Of a stretch of 64,000 nucleotides of DNA, positions 8,284-17,765 are shown in pieces. Every line of letters begins with the position of its first letter. The stretch's first letter is position 1. The notes beneath the pieces are model-generated. The model did no database searches and was not told the DNA's origin. It saw only the letters and a program-made list of their open reading frames with translations. The stretch covers positions 4,038,522 through 4,102,521 of the forward strand of contig OX638329.1 of assembly GCA_951812755.1 (NCBI GenBank). The letters run 5' to 3'. The stretch is from an uncultured Latescibacterota bacterium. Its GTDB lineage: Bacteria; Latescibacterota; UBA2968. The translations under genes were made by a program, and so were the position numbers.

Positions 8284-10968
8284 TCATTCTTCCAACGCCC
8301 GCTTCCACGCATCCAATTTTACCAGCGCCTCAACTGGCGTAAGATGGGCGACATCTAAATCGCGCAACTCAGACAGCATCGGATGATCTTCCCGCTCAAC
8401 CACCATTTCTGGGGCGAGTGCGAATAGCGGTATTTGTCCTTTTTCCTGCACATGGCCGGGTTGGGGTTCCCTTCGTGCCCCTTCGTGTCCTTCGTGGATA
8501 TTCTCTTGCACGCGATCGGGTTGGGGTTTTGATCCCACCGACAGATCGTTTTGCTCCAGCCGGTTCAAAATCTCCTTTGCACGCGCAATCATCTCTGCTG
8601 GCATCCCGGCCAGGCGCGCCACCTCAATACCGTAGCTGTGGTCGCACCCGCCCGGCACCAACTTGTGTAAAAACGCGATGGTATCGCCCGTCTCGCGCAC
8701 GGCAACGCTGTAATTCACCACCCGCGGTAGCAAATCCTCCAATTCTGTCAACTCGTGATAATGCGTTGCAAACAGTGTCCGCGGCTGAATCTGCTCGGCA
8801 TTGTGCAAATACTCCGTCATTGCCCACGCAATGCTCAGCCCGTCAAACGTACTCGTCCCGCGTCCGATCTCGTCCAAAAGCACCAGACTCTTTGGCGTCG
8901 CATTATTCAAAATATTCGCCGCCTCATTCATCTCTACCAAAAACGTACTCTCGCCCCGAGCCAGATTATCGGATGCACCCACCCGTGTAAAAATGCGATC
9001 CACCATCCCAATACGCGCCTCGCGCGCCGGCACAAAACTGCCGACCTGCGCCAAAAGCACAATCAACCCGGTCTGGCGCAAAATAGTCGATTTCCCCGAC
9101 ATATTTGGGCCGGTAATCAGCAAAATCTGATCGGATTCGCCATCAATCGTCAGATCATTTGGCACAAAATTGCCGCCCGGAAGCAACTGCTCAACCGCGG
9201 GATGTCGGCCTTCTTTCACATCAATACGCACGCTATCATCCACCTGGGGACGCACATAATCACTGGATGACGCCACCTCGGCCAAAGTACCCAGCACATC
9301 TACAGTGGCCACGGATAGCGCCGTGCGCTGCACGGGCTCCACCCAACCGGCCACCTCTTCGCGCAACGCGGCAAACAAATCGCGCTCGAGATCTTTTGCC
9401 CGCTCATCAGCGCCCAAAATTTTCGCCTCCCAATCCTTCAACTCCGGCGTAATATACCGCTCGGCATTGACCAGCGTTTGCTTGCGCACAAAATACGCGG
9501 GCACCTTATCCTGATTGGCCTTGGTGACCTCGATATAATATCCAAATGCCTTATTATACCCCACCTTCAACGACGCGATACCCGTTTTCTCGCGTTCATC
9601 TGCCTGCAAGTTGGCAACCCAATTGCGCCCACCCGAGGCAATTTCCCGCAATTCATCCAGTTCTTTGTGATAACCCGTTCTGATATATCCGCCATCGCTA
9701 ATCTGCGCGGGAGGATCGTCTTCAAGCGTGTGAGCGACCAAATCAATCAACTCTGTCAGATCCGGCATGCCCTGATCGCGCGCCCGCGCCAGCAAATCTG
9801 CGCGAAATTCAAGCAAGGTTTCTCGCAGTGGCACAACCGCTTCCAAAGACCGCCGAAGAGCCACAAGCTCTCGCGGACTTGCCCGATTGCAACAAATTCG
9901 GGACATCAACCGCTCCAGGTCTCCAACGCGACGCAGCGCCTCTCGCGCCTCGTCCCGATGCGATGCAGATTCGACAAATTCTTGCACGGCATCTAAGCGC
10001 GCTTCAATGCGGCGGACATCCACAAGCGGCTGGGATAACCATGTACGCAGTGTTCGCGCGCCCTGCGGCGTACACGTCTGATCTAAAACCCCAAATAGCG
10101 TACCCTCTCGCCGCCCCTCTTGAATAGTTGTAACCAGTTCCAAATTGCGCTGTGTCACCAGATCCAGTTCCATAACTGACTCGGTGTGTTCGCGCGCCAA
10201 TCGCGTAATGTGGGATACGGCTCCCTTCTGATTCTCGCGCAAATAACACAGCACGCCGCCCGCAGCGCATATCCCAACAGTGAGATCATCGCATCCAAAG
10301 CCCTTGAGAGACGCCACCTTAAAATGTTCCTTTAGTGCATCGTACGCATAATGTTGTCCAAAATGCCAATCTTCAATATGCGTGAGCAATGCACCCGGCA
10401 TCCGCGCTTCGAATTCAGATTCATTGTCTTTGACCCACGACTCGGGCGCCAGCACCTCTGCAGGAGCCACGCGCTCCAATATCTCCCACAAATCATCGAC
10501 CGCGCGTTCTGATGCCCTGAACATTCCCGTTGACAAATCCGCCGTTGCCAGGCCCAATTGATCGTCAGAAACAAAAATGCCCACAAGATAATTATTGCGC
10601 TTTTGATCGAGCAAATCATCGGACATTACCGTTCCCGGCGATACAACCTGTACCACCTCTCGGCGCACCACTTTTTTGCCCTTTTGCGGCGGCTCCATCT
10701 GCTCGCAAATCGCCACTTTTTTACCAGCTTTGATGAGTCTTGCGAGATAGGTATCCAGCGCGTGATACGGAACACCTGCCAGTGGGATGCGATCTGCACG
10801 CCCATTGTTGCGCGATGTCAACGTCAATCCCAAAAGCTGAGATGCAACAACGGCATCGTCGTAAAACGTCTCGTAAAAATCGCCCATCCGAAATAGCAAA
10901 ATCGCATCCGGATGCTGCTCCTTAAAACGCGCGTACTGTTCCATCGCCGGTGTCAGTTGTGTCGCCAT
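8284..10968 (-). CDS. mutS: DNA mismatch repair protein MutS
   Basis: The 894-residue MutS recognises mismatches and starts methyl-independent or methyl-directed repair. The N-terminal mismatch-binding motif is FRMGDFYETFYDDA near residue 25, containing the Phe-x-Glu wedge. The ABC-type ATPase domain shows the Walker A ITGPNMSGKST, the Walker B LVLLDEIGRGTSTFDG and the TLFATHYHEL switch. It is full length for MutS1. In the linker near the C-terminus (about residues 815-845) a repeat-like segment is inserted in frame, flanked by near-copies of a QPDRVQE/QPGHVQE stretch (see the repeat at 8445-8530). The small antitoxin-like gene lies 16 bp downstream. Confidence 0.97.
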   Translation of the reverse strand: MATQLTPAMEQYARFKEQHPDAILLFRMGDFYETFYDDAVVASQLLGLTLTSRNNGRADRIPLAGVPYHALDTYLARLIKAGKKVAICEQMEPPQKGKKVVRREVVQVVSPGTVMSDDLLDQKRNNYLVGIFVSDDQLGLATADLSTGMFRASERAVDDLWEILERVAPAEVLAPESWVKDNESEFEARMPGALLTHIEDWHFGQHYAYDALKEHFKVASLKGFGCDDLTVGICAAGGVLCYLRENQKGAVSHITRLAREHTESVMELDLVTQRNLELVTTIQEGRREGTLFGVLDQTCTPQGARTLRTWLSQPLVDVRRIEARLDAVQEFVESASHRDEAREALRRVGDLERLMSRICCNRASPRELVALRRSLEAVVPLRETLLEFRADLLARARDQGMPDLTELIDLVAHTLEDDPPAQISDGGYIRTGYHKELDELREIASGGRNWVANLQADEREKTGIASLKVGYNKAFGYYIEVTKANQDKVPAYFVRKQTLVNAERYITPELKDWEAKILGADERAKDLERDLFAALREEVAGWVEPVQRTALSVATVDVLGTLAEVASSSDYVRPQVDDSVRIDVKEGRHPAVEQLLPGGNFVPNDLTIDGESDQILLITGPNMSGKSTILRQTGLIVLLAQVGSFVPAREARIGMVDRIFTRVGASDNLARGESTFLVEMNEAANILNNATPKSLVLLDEIGRGTSTFDGLSIAWAMTEYLHNAEQIQPRTLFATHYHELTELEDLLPRVVNYSVAVRETGDTIAFLHKLVPGGCDHSYGIEVARLAGMPAEMIARAKEILNRLEQNDLSVGSKPQPDRVQENIHEGHEGARREPQPGHVQEKGQIPLFALAPEMVVEREDHPMLSELRDLDVAHLTPVEALVKLDAWKRALEE
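8445..8530. repeat. TTCGTG-type repeat inserted in mutS with flanking duplication
   Basis: A core of three TTCGTG units (8471-8501) is flanked by two imperfect 26-bp direct copies (8445-8470 and 8505-8530, both with CGGGTTGGGGTT). The total insert keeps the mutS frame and codes for IHEGHEGARRE on the minus strand. The CTTCGTG core resembles a family of short repeats that is dispersed in many environmental genomes. The flanking copies look like a duplication made at insertion. Confidence 0.65.
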
Positions 10969-10989
10969 CCCAAATCCTCTAAAGACTTC

Positions 10990-11556
10990 TCATTCCCCTA
11001 CCGCTTTTCGATATGAATAATCAAATAACAACTCCCATTCGCACAGTTGAATCTCGCGGCAAAGCGCGTCGTGTGCTGAGCGCCCTTCAAGAGCATCGGC
11101 ACACAGATCGACATAGGCACCGGCATCCCAATGTGCTTGCGTCGTCAAAAAATCTGGCGCTCCGGAAACACCACCCGCAATGCTGGCCGCCGCCTTGCAC
11201 AAATCGTCAAAAATGGCGTGGTTACCCACTTTGCGAAACCAGTATTTTGAATTGGAAAAATCGGGTTCGCGGCGATGCATGATGCCGTGCCAATAACTTC
11301 CTGTCGCTGTATGAATACCCTGGCTGATGGTGTGAGACGCATCTAAAAAGTTGTGATACAACCACATACCAGAAATACAGGCCTGTGCCATATCTTCATC
11401 CGCTACTGTTTTGCCGGCAAATGCAGACGCCACAGTCAATGCGTCGAGCGCGCTTTTCGCGGCGGTATTCTCTTCGCCGCCATCCAGTGGATTCAATCGC
11501 TTTTCGGAAATTAATTCCGCAAAAACATTGCCATAAGCACCTGTTTCAAAAGACAT
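10990..11556 (-). CDS. Conserved hypothetical protein, function unknown
   Basis: This is a 188-residue soluble protein with a good SD (AAAGGAGTGAG) before the ATG. Visible features are a helical N-terminal half, HTISQGIHTATGSYWHGIMHRREPDF in the middle (rich in His, Trp and Glu, so possibly a metal or substrate site), and a C-terminal CREIQLCEWELLFDYSY. No signal peptide or membrane segment is present. It is located just upstream of mutS on the same strand, 21 bp from the mutS start. I do not recognise the family and do not assign a function. Confidence 0.7.
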   Translation of the reverse strand: MSFETGAYGNVFAELISEKRLNPLDGGEENTAAKSALDALTVASAFAGKTVADEDMAQACISGMWLYHNFLDASHTISQGIHTATGSYWHGIMHRREPDFSNSKYWFRKVGNHAIFDDLCKAAASIAGGVSGAPDFLTTQAHWDAGAYVDLCADALEGRSAHDALCREIQLCEWELLFDYSYRKAVGE

Positions 11557-11654
11557 AATCTCACTCCTTTGTTTTGTTGGATCGCAAGAATCACCTTTAA
11601 CAAATACAAAAATTCTTTCTCTTCGGGAATATACTCAGAATTTCAAAAAAAAAA

Positions 11655-11680
11655 AGGCCAATTCCCTTTGGAATCGGCCT
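11655..11680 (-). terminator. Rho-independent terminator downstream of mtaB
   Basis: The stem AGGCCAATTCC / GGAATCGGCCT with a short CTTT loop is followed, on the minus strand, by a run of about eleven T. It lies 20 bp past the mtaB stop codon and separates mtaB from the next minus-strand gene. Confidence 0.9.
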
Positions 11681-11699
11681 GTTCTATCCAAATTTTGCG

Positions 11700-13055
11700 T
11701 TATGCACTTTGCAACTGTAATAATTCTCGCGCGTGATGCCGCACTATTTCGCGATCAAAACCCGCCAATTCTCCGACGACCACATCGTCTTCAACCCGCT
11801 GCAAGCGCACATCGACAATCTTTTCGCACGCGGCATCTGGGGCTGGTGCAACCACGCGGATATAATTATCGGTCAACCCCTGTAAAAGCTGTCCATTGCG
11901 GCGGTTTTCAAAAAGCACGGGCAAGGTCCGCCCAATAAACCGCGCTTGAAATGCCGCCACCTTTTGCTGCCCCAAATTGCGCAGTATTGCACCGCGCCGC
12001 TTTTTCACCTGAGGATCAACCTGATTCTCCATACGCGCTGCAGGCGTTTTGCCGCGCGGCGAATACGGAAATACGTGCAAATACGTCATGGGATGATTGG
12101 CAATCAAATCGCGCGTATTGAAAAATGCCTCATCCGACTCGCCGGGGAACCCCACCATCACATCGCCGCCAATGCCCACATCGGGAATCCTCTCCGCGAG
12201 TTTTTCAATCAGCGCAATATACTGTTCCCGCGTATAGGGGCGGCGCATCGCCTTCAACACGCCATTGTCACCGCTTTGCAATGGGATGTGCAAATGCCTG
12301 CAAAACTTCTGACTCGACGCAAAAAAGTCGATCATGGCATCGGTCACATAAGTCGCTTCGATTGAACTCACGCGAAAGCGTTCTAATCCGTTAACCCGCT
12401 CAATAGCCTCCAGCACCTGCAACAAATCGCGCTCCGCCAAATCCACGCCATAATCGCCAATATGTACTCCCGTCAGCACCACCTCTCGATAGCCTGCCGC
12501 CACCAAATTTTCAACCTGTGATAAGGTACTCTCAAGCGTGCGACTGCGACTGCGCCCACGCGCAAATGGAATAATGCAAAACGAGCAAAATTCGTTGCAC
12601 CCTTCCTGAATTTTGACAAAAGCCCGAGCGCGCCCGCCAAAATTGTAAATATCCATATCCTGAAAATCAGCCGTGCGACTGCGCGTCACAAATGTACGCC
12701 CCAAAGAACAGGTATCATTTACCAGGTCAAGAAGTTGCGTCCGCTCTGCTGTTCCAACCACCAGATCGACTTCGGGCATTGCAGATAGGGCATCTGGATC
12801 GGTTTGTGCATAACACCCCACCGCGACCACGGTACCCGTAGGCGAAATCCGATGCGCTTTGCGCAATGCCTTGCGCGACTGCGCGTCCCCTTGACCGGTC
12901 ACAGTACATGTATTGACCACAGTAACATCTGCCAATTCGCCAAACGGCACCTCGCGATACCCCTGCGCCACAAACTGCTCGGCATACCACTGTGTGTCGT
13001 AAGTATTGAGCTTACAACCAAGCGTATAAAATGCAACTGTCTTTTGATCTCGCAT
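11700..13055 (-). CDS. mtaB: tRNA t6A37 methylthiotransferase MtaB
   Basis: The 451-residue protein is a radical-SAM methylthiotransferase of the MtaB type, which converts t6A at position 37 of tRNAs to ms2t6A. The N-terminal UPF0004 domain carries the second iron-sulfur cluster (YTLGCKLNTYD, VVNTCTVT, AVGCYAQ). The radical-SAM motif is CNEFCSFC in QEGCNEFCSFCIIP, and a TRAM-like C-terminal domain follows. The start at MRDQKTVAF matches other family members. An open frame upstream overlaps rpsA and would add 26 unrelated residues, so it was not used. A strong terminator stands between rpsA and this gene. Confidence 0.95.
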   Translation of the reverse strand: MRDQKTVAFYTLGCKLNTYDTQWYAEQFVAQGYREVPFGELADVTVVNTCTVTGQGDAQSRKALRKAHRISPTGTVVAVGCYAQTDPDALSAMPEVDLVVGTAERTQLLDLVNDTCSLGRTFVTRSRTADFQDMDIYNFGGRARAFVKIQEGCNEFCSFCIIPFARGRSRSRTLESTLSQVENLVAAGYREVVLTGVHIGDYGVDLAERDLLQVLEAIERVNGLERFRVSSIEATYVTDAMIDFFASSQKFCRHLHIPLQSGDNGVLKAMRRPYTREQYIALIEKLAERIPDVGIGGDVMVGFPGESDEAFFNTRDLIANHPMTYLHVFPYSPRGKTPAARMENQVDPQVKKRRGAILRNLGQQKVAAFQARFIGRTLPVLFENRRNGQLLQGLTDNYIRVVAPAPDAACEKIVDVRLQRVEDDVVVGELAGFDREIVRHHARELLQLQSA

Positions 13056-13076
13056 GAAACCCAGCCATTGAAAAAA

Positions 13077-13109
13077 CAAAGCGTTGAGACGATATGCCCC
13101 AACGCTTTG
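13077..13109 (-). terminator. Rho-independent terminator downstream of rpsA
   Basis: This is a perfect 10-bp stem (CAAAGCGTTG / CAACGCTTTG) followed on the minus strand by six T. It closes the rpsA transcript and lies just upstream of the mtaB start, so mtaB expression depends on readthrough or on its own promoter. Confidence 0.92.
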
Positions 13110-13135
13110 CAACCTCTTGACACATCTGAGCAATC

Positions 13136-14926
13136 TTATTCCTCTTTGCTGCTCTGTGCTTTTTCCTCTGCTTCTACTTCCGCCTCTGCTTCCACCTCTG
13201 CCTCAGCTTCTACTTCCGCTTCGGCTGCTTCTACTTCTGCGCGTCGAGGATGTGCCGCCAGGAAAGCGTCGATTTCATCTTGATCGGCATCGCGCAAACG
13301 CTCTCTTACGCTCAACACAATTTTCTTTTGATCTTCGTCAAACTCCACGACTTTCAGCGGTATCCCATCGCCTTCTCCAAAATATTCATCGGGCCGTTGA
13401 AGGCCGTCAATCCCCAGTTGGGAGACCGGCACAAATCCCTCTACATGGCCTTCGAGGTCAACGACCACCCCGCGTTCGAGAATACGCGAAATAGTACCTT
13501 CTACGGCATTGCCCACCGCATAGGTAACAGCCAGTTTCGCCCAGGGATTTTCAATGGTCTGTTTGTGCCCCAACGAGATGCGCCGCCGCTCTTTGTCGAT
13601 ATTGAGCACGACAATATCCAATTCCTGGCCCTTTTTTATTACTTCGCTTGGGTGGCGAATGCGCTTGGTCCAGGACATATCGGAAATATGCACCAGCCCG
13701 TCGATCCCCTCTTCGATTTCGACAAAGGCCCCAAAATTGGTCAAATTGCGCACAGTGCCTCGAAGAGGTGTCCCCGAGGGATATTTTTGGTCGAGATCTT
13801 CCCAGGGATCGGGCTGAACCTGCTTGAGACCCAAAGAAATTTTTTGACCTTCCTGATCAACCCGCAGGACCATAACCTCAACTTCATCGCTGATGGAGAC
13901 CAGCTTGGAAGGATGGCGAATATGTTGCGTCCACGACATTTCAGAAATGTGTACCAACCCTTCGACACCCTGTTCCAACTCGACAAAAGCCCCGTAATCC
14001 GTAATACTGACAACCTTGCCTATCACCTTGCTATCAACCGGATATTTTTCCTCGACATCTTTCCAGGGATGGTCTTGTAATTGCTTCATGCCCAGCGAAA
14101 TGCGCTCGCGTTTCTCATCGTAATTGAGCACCTTGACTTCTACTTCTTCACCAATGGACAAAACTTCTGATGGATGTCCAACGCGCCCCCAGGCAATATC
14201 CGTAATATGCAACAACCCGTCTAAGCCGCCCAGATCGATAAATGCGCCAAAATCGGTGATATTTTTGACCGACCCCTGACGCACTTGCCCCACTTCCAAT
14301 GTGGCGAGAATCTGTTTGCGCAGCCTGGAGCGTTCTTCTTCGAGAACGACGCGGCGAGAAATGACAATATTTCGGCGATTCTTGTTGAGCTTGATAATAC
14401 GAAACGGGTACACATTGCCGAGAAATTGATCAAAATTTTTGACCTGTTTGATGTCAATTTGGGAGCCGGGCAAAAAAGCATCAACGCCGAAAAGATCGAC
14501 CACAATGCCACCCTTGATTCGCCTCATCAAACGCCCCTCAACAATCTGATCACTGTCATACGCGTCCTTAATGCGATCCCACACCCGCATGAAGTCAGCT
14601 TTGGTCTTGGACAGCACCACCTGGCCTTCTTGATCCTCAATGCTCTCTAAAAAAACCTCGATTTCATCGCCTTCTTCTATAGCTGGCGGGTCGCCAAACT
14701 CAGAGAGCGGAATCGCACCTTCCGACTTGAAACCAATATCTACTACCACAGTTCCGTCGTGGATGGACCTCACAGTGCCCATAACAATCTCGCCCTGCTT
14801 AATGGTCTCTAACGTCTCTTCGTAGAGTTCCATCATTTCATTAAATTCTGACTCGCTATATTCGCTTTCGTCCAGCGCAGCCAGTGCTTCTTCAGGGCTG
14901 GGCTTGGGAAGAGTATTAACGGCCAT
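13136..14926 (-). CDS. rpsA: 30S ribosomal protein S1
   Basis: The protein has 596 residues and six S1 RNA-binding repeats. Typical repeat strings are GAFIDLGGLDGLLHITDIAW, GAFVELEQGVEGLVHISEMSW and GAFVEIEEGIDGLVHISDMSW. It unwinds mRNA and helps load it on the 30S subunit. The C-terminal 45 residues are a low-complexity Glu/Ala/Val tail (EVEAEAEVEAEAEVEAEE), which is disordered by composition. It ends the minus-strand run cmk-plsC-rpsA, a known neighbourhood, and a strong terminator follows its stop codon. The N-terminus is extended and acidic, as is common in S1 of this length. Confidence 0.96.
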   Translation of the reverse strand: MAVNTLPKPSPEEALAALDESEYSESEFNEMMELYEETLETIKQGEIVMGTVRSIHDGTVVVDIGFKSEGAIPLSEFGDPPAIEEGDEIEVFLESIEDQEGQVVLSKTKADFMRVWDRIKDAYDSDQIVEGRLMRRIKGGIVVDLFGVDAFLPGSQIDIKQVKNFDQFLGNVYPFRIIKLNKNRRNIVISRRVVLEEERSRLRKQILATLEVGQVRQGSVKNITDFGAFIDLGGLDGLLHITDIAWGRVGHPSEVLSIGEEVEVKVLNYDEKRERISLGMKQLQDHPWKDVEEKYPVDSKVIGKVVSITDYGAFVELEQGVEGLVHISEMSWTQHIRHPSKLVSISDEVEVMVLRVDQEGQKISLGLKQVQPDPWEDLDQKYPSGTPLRGTVRNLTNFGAFVEIEEGIDGLVHISDMSWTKRIRHPSEVIKKGQELDIVVLNIDKERRRISLGHKQTIENPWAKLAVTYAVGNAVEGTISRILERGVVVDLEGHVEGFVPVSQLGIDGLQRPDEYFGEGDGIPLKVVEFDEDQKKIVLSVRERLRDADQDEIDAFLAAHPRRAEVEAAEAEVEAEAEVEAEAEVEAEEKAQSSKEE

Positions 14927-15016
14927 ACTAAATGTTTCCTTTCGCGCTTAAAAATTGCGCAAAAAATAAAAAAGAACGACGAACAACGTCGATCAAACCG
15001 TACCGACACCTTATTG

Positions 15017-15685
15017 TTATCTATTGTGAGAAGCGGGTGCGACCGTGCCGGCTTTCCGCCGCATCCGCCTCAGGATAGCGAGATGACGCATCACTTCATG
15101 AGTGATAAAATTGTAGGCGTCGCGACGCCTATCGGGCAATTGTTCTGGACAAACAAAAATGGGCGCGCCAAACCGCACCTGCAACGGCTCCAACCCAACC
15201 ATCGTTTTCCAGATATTGACTGTGCCCGAAATATATACGGGTATCACAGGCGCCTGAGTGCGATAGACCAGCATGCCAACCCCTGCTCGGGGAGGCAGGA
15301 AACCGGGGTGCTTATTACGCGTACCTTCTGGAAAAATAAGCACGGAATTGCCAGCCTGCAAAGTTTTTGTCCAGGCCAAAAATGCGCTTCGATCTCCACG
15401 GCTTCTATCAACGGGCATCGCGTGCAACCTGTGAATCAACTTTCCCAGCAACGGAATAGGAAAGAGTTCAGCCTTTGCAAGATACCAAAGTTCACGCCCT
15501 GCCGCAACCCCAATAATAACGGGATCGACGTAAGAACAATGGTTAGCAGCCAAAATTAAAGCACCCGACTGGGGAATGTGATGCCGTCCTTCGACCCTCA
15601 CCCGAAAGAGAATAACGGCCAGCCCGTAGGCCAGCCACCAAAAAAAGCGATAAAATGTCATCGATACCATCCATTCATCATTCAC
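15017..15685 (-). CDS. plsC: 1-acyl-sn-glycerol-3-phosphate acyltransferase
   Basis: A 222-residue PlsC-type acyltransferase, which makes phosphatidic acid from lysophosphatidic acid at the inner membrane. The catalytic motif NHCSYVDP (N-H-x4-D) is at about residue 48, and the substrate-binding motif FPEGTRNK at about residue 119. A hydrophobic N-terminal segment (FFWWLAYGLAVILFRV) would anchor it. It is 8 bp from the end of cmk and 90 bp from the rpsA start, so it lies in the cmk-plsC-rpsA operon. Confidence 0.93.
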   Translation of the reverse strand: MNDEWMVSMTFYRFFWWLAYGLAVILFRVRVEGRHHIPQSGALILAANHCSYVDPVIIGVAAGRELWYLAKAELFPIPLLGKLIHRLHAMPVDRSRGDRSAFLAWTKTLQAGNSVLIFPEGTRNKHPGFLPPRAGVGMLVYRTQAPVIPVYISGTVNIWKTMVGLEPLQVRFGAPIFVCPEQLPDRRRDAYNFITHEVMRHLAILRRMRRKAGTVAPASHNR

Positions 15686-15693
15686 GCCCTATT

Positions 15694-16383
15694 TTACCGG
15701 TGGGCAAGTGCTACAATCCGACCTACTTGTTCTGCTATTGACAATCCCGTGGTATCTATACATATGGCATCCGATGAGGGCCACGCGCCGCGCCGTAACT
15801 GCGTCTCCCGGTCGCGGATATCCCGAATGCGAATTTCGTCCAACAGCGACTCAAAATTGGCGGATTCACCCCTTTTTTCGAGGTCTCTGAGCCGTCGCCG
15901 CGCGCGTTTGGCGGGATTGGCAAAGAGAAAAATTTTCAATTCCGCATCTGGAAAAATAGCAGTACCAGTGTCCCGACCTTCCAAAACAATACCCCCATCC
16001 CGCCCCATGGCCCGCTGTAATGCAATGAGCACATCGCGCACCCCCGGATGGACAGCTACGCGAGACGCAGCCTGCGAAATTTCAGATGAGCGAATCGCAT
16101 CGGATATATTTTTTCCATTGAGCAGGGTTTGCAACTGCCCATCTCGCGTTTCAAATGCGATATCGAGCGAGCTACACAATGCAGTCACGTCATCGGCATC
16201 ATCGGGATCAACGCCCTGTTGCAAAGCTGCCAGGCCCACAGCGCGATACATGGCCCCGGTATCCAGATAGAGGTATCCCATTTGCTTCGCAACAAGCCGC
16301 GCAGTCGTGCTCTTGCCAGCACCTGCCGGGCCATCAATCGCAATGACAATCCCTTTTTCGCGCACAAATTGCTCATTGTTCAT
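15694..16383 (-). CDS. cmk: Cytidylate kinase
   Basis: The 229-residue protein phosphorylates CMP and dCMP. The P-loop is AIDGPAGAGKSTTARL near residue 20, followed by LYLDTGAMYRAV, the CMP-binding NMP region. LEGRDTGTAIFPDAELKIFLFA and RDRETQLRRG provide the later CMP-kinase motifs. Its first 11 bp overlap the end of the pseudouridine synthase gene. The order cmk-plsC-rpsA is common in bacteria. Confidence 0.95.
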   Translation of the reverse strand: MNNEQFVREKGIVIAIDGPAGAGKSTTARLVAKQMGYLYLDTGAMYRAVGLAALQQGVDPDDADDVTALCSSLDIAFETRDGQLQTLLNGKNISDAIRSSEISQAASRVAVHPGVRDVLIALQRAMGRDGGIVLEGRDTGTAIFPDAELKIFLFANPAKRARRRLRDLEKRGESANFESLLDEIRIRDIRDRETQLRRGAWPSSDAICIDTTGLSIAEQVGRIVALAHR

Positions 16384-17107
16384 GGTTCAGCCCGACCAGT
16401 TCTCGAAGCCTCTTTACTTCTGCTTGTGTCAGATGCCGCCATTGGCCTAACTTGAGGCGTCGCGTTGTGAGACCGGCAAAATGCGTGCGTGTCAAAGATT
16501 GCACCCGATATCCCGCTGTCTCACACATTCGCTTTACTTGTCTTTTCCGCCCCTCGTGAATCACCAATTCCAACTCTGTGTCCCCATCTCTTGCACGCAT
16601 TACCCGAATATGTGCAGGGGCAGTAACACCATCGCTGAGCTTCACTCCCTCGCGCATTCCCGTCAATACCGCCTCTCCGGGATGCCCGCGCACCCATGCG
16701 CGATAGACTTTTTTTACGCCATACCGCGGATGGGTCAACCGAAATGCCAGATCGCCATCATCCATCAACAACAAAACCCCTCGCGTATCCAGGTCGAGCC
16801 GTCCGACGGGAAAAACCCGAGCATCAATACCGCGCAACAATTTGTAAATTGTTTGGGTATGATGTGGGTCGCGCGCCGAGACCAGATATCCCGGGGGTTT
16901 GTGTAATAAAATGTATGTTTGTCGATCAACCGATTGGATCGCCTGGCCATTGACACATACCCGATCGCTACGCGGATTTAATCGCGTCCCCGGATGTGTC
17001 ACAACAGCGCCATTTATTTTAACGCTACCCGTTTGAATCAACCGATCACTCGCCCGCCGCGAAGCCACCCCCGCGCGAGCCAGAAACCGGTTCAGACGCT
17101 CTGTCAT
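16373..17107 (-). CDS. Pseudouridine synthase, RluB/RsuA family
   Basis: A 244-residue pseudouridine synthase. The N-terminal S4 RNA-binding domain begins MTERLNRFLARAGVASRR. The catalytic motif is VGRLDLDTRGVLLLMDDG, where the Asp of GRLDLDT is the nucleophile. LTHPRYGVKKVYRAW and IHEGRKRQVKRMCETAGY are also family features. Members modify 23S rRNA (RluB/E/F) or 16S rRNA (RsuA). RluB is the usual type next to scpAB. The ATG used gives the typical N-terminus, at the price of a 62-bp overlap with scpB. Confidence 0.92.
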   Translation of the reverse strand: MTERLNRFLARAGVASRRASDRLIQTGSVKINGAVVTHPGTRLNPRSDRVCVNGQAIQSVDRQTYILLHKPPGYLVSARDPHHTQTIYKLLRGIDARVFPVGRLDLDTRGVLLLMDDGDLAFRLTHPRYGVKKVYRAWVRGHPGEAVLTGMREGVKLSDGVTAPAHIRVMRARDGDTELELVIHEGRKRQVKRMCETAGYRVQSLTRTHFAGLTTRRLKLGQWRHLTQAEVKRLRELVGLNHEQ

Positions 17108-17765
17108 GGGTACCCTGTTCACTTTTCCCATCGGTATTGATCACGCCCGATAACGGGCTGTCTTTGCCTTCAGCCACCCGTTGCTCTTCTTCTCGAAGCA
17201 ATTCTTCCAACTCGCGAATCCTGGGCAGATCAGACAGGGTCTTGAGGCCAAAATGCTTTAAAAAATCGCGTGTCGTGCCGTATAACAAGGGCCGCCCGGG
17301 CGCATCTGAGCGACCGGAAATGCGGATCAGCCCTTTTTCCATCAATTGCCTCAAAACGCCATCGACAGACACACCGCGAATATGCTCGACCTCGGCTTTG
17401 GTAATCGGCTGCTTAAAAGCCAGAATGGCGAGGGTTTCCAGGGAAGCTTGAGAAAGCCGAGGTGCGACCTTCTCGCGCATCAGTTGCCGAATCCATGGCG
17501 CAAATTCGCTGTGTACAGCCAATTGAAAGCCACCCGCGACTTCGACAACCCTGAAACTGCGCCCCGTCTGTGCGTACTCTTCATTGAGATCATTGACATA
17601 CGCGCGAATTTCTTTTGCGCCAGTATGCTGTCCCAAGACCGATGACAGGCGCGATGCCCCCAGAGGGTCATCGGCTGCAATCAACAACGCTTCAACCACG
17701 CCTTTGTTGCGTGCATCTTCATCGGTAGCCAAATTTGCGACGCGCGCGTCATCTCTTTCAGACAT
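17046..17765 (-). CDS. scpB: Segregation and condensation protein B
   Basis: The 239-residue ScpB forms the SMC-ScpA-ScpB condensin complex that compacts and segregates chromosomes. Two winged-helix regions are recognisable: EALLIAADDPLGASRLSSVLG in the N-terminal half, and LSQASLETLAILAFKQPITKAEVEHIRGV, the conserved ScpB core. The C-terminal tail of about 40 residues is polar and disordered, and it overlaps the pseudouridine synthase start by 62 bp. Its start overlaps the scpA stop by 8 bp. Confidence 0.94.
   Translation of the reverse strand: MSERDDARVANLATDEDARNKGVVEALLIAADDPLGASRLSSVLGQHTGAKEIRAYVNDLNEEYAQTGRSFRVVEVAGGFQLAVHSEFAPWIRQLMREKVAPRLSQASLETLAILAFKQPITKAEVEHIRGVSVDGVLRQLMEKGLIRISGRSDAPGRPLLYGTTRDFLKHFGLKTLSDLPRIRELEELLREEEQRVAEGKDSPLSGVINTDGKSEQGTHDRASEPVSGSRGGGFAAGE

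Noticed and set aside
12804-13494. Plus-strand open frames opposite rpsA and mtaB
   Set aside because: They are antisense to conserved genes, and the Ser/Leu-rich parts arise from the Glu/Ala-rich rpsA tail.
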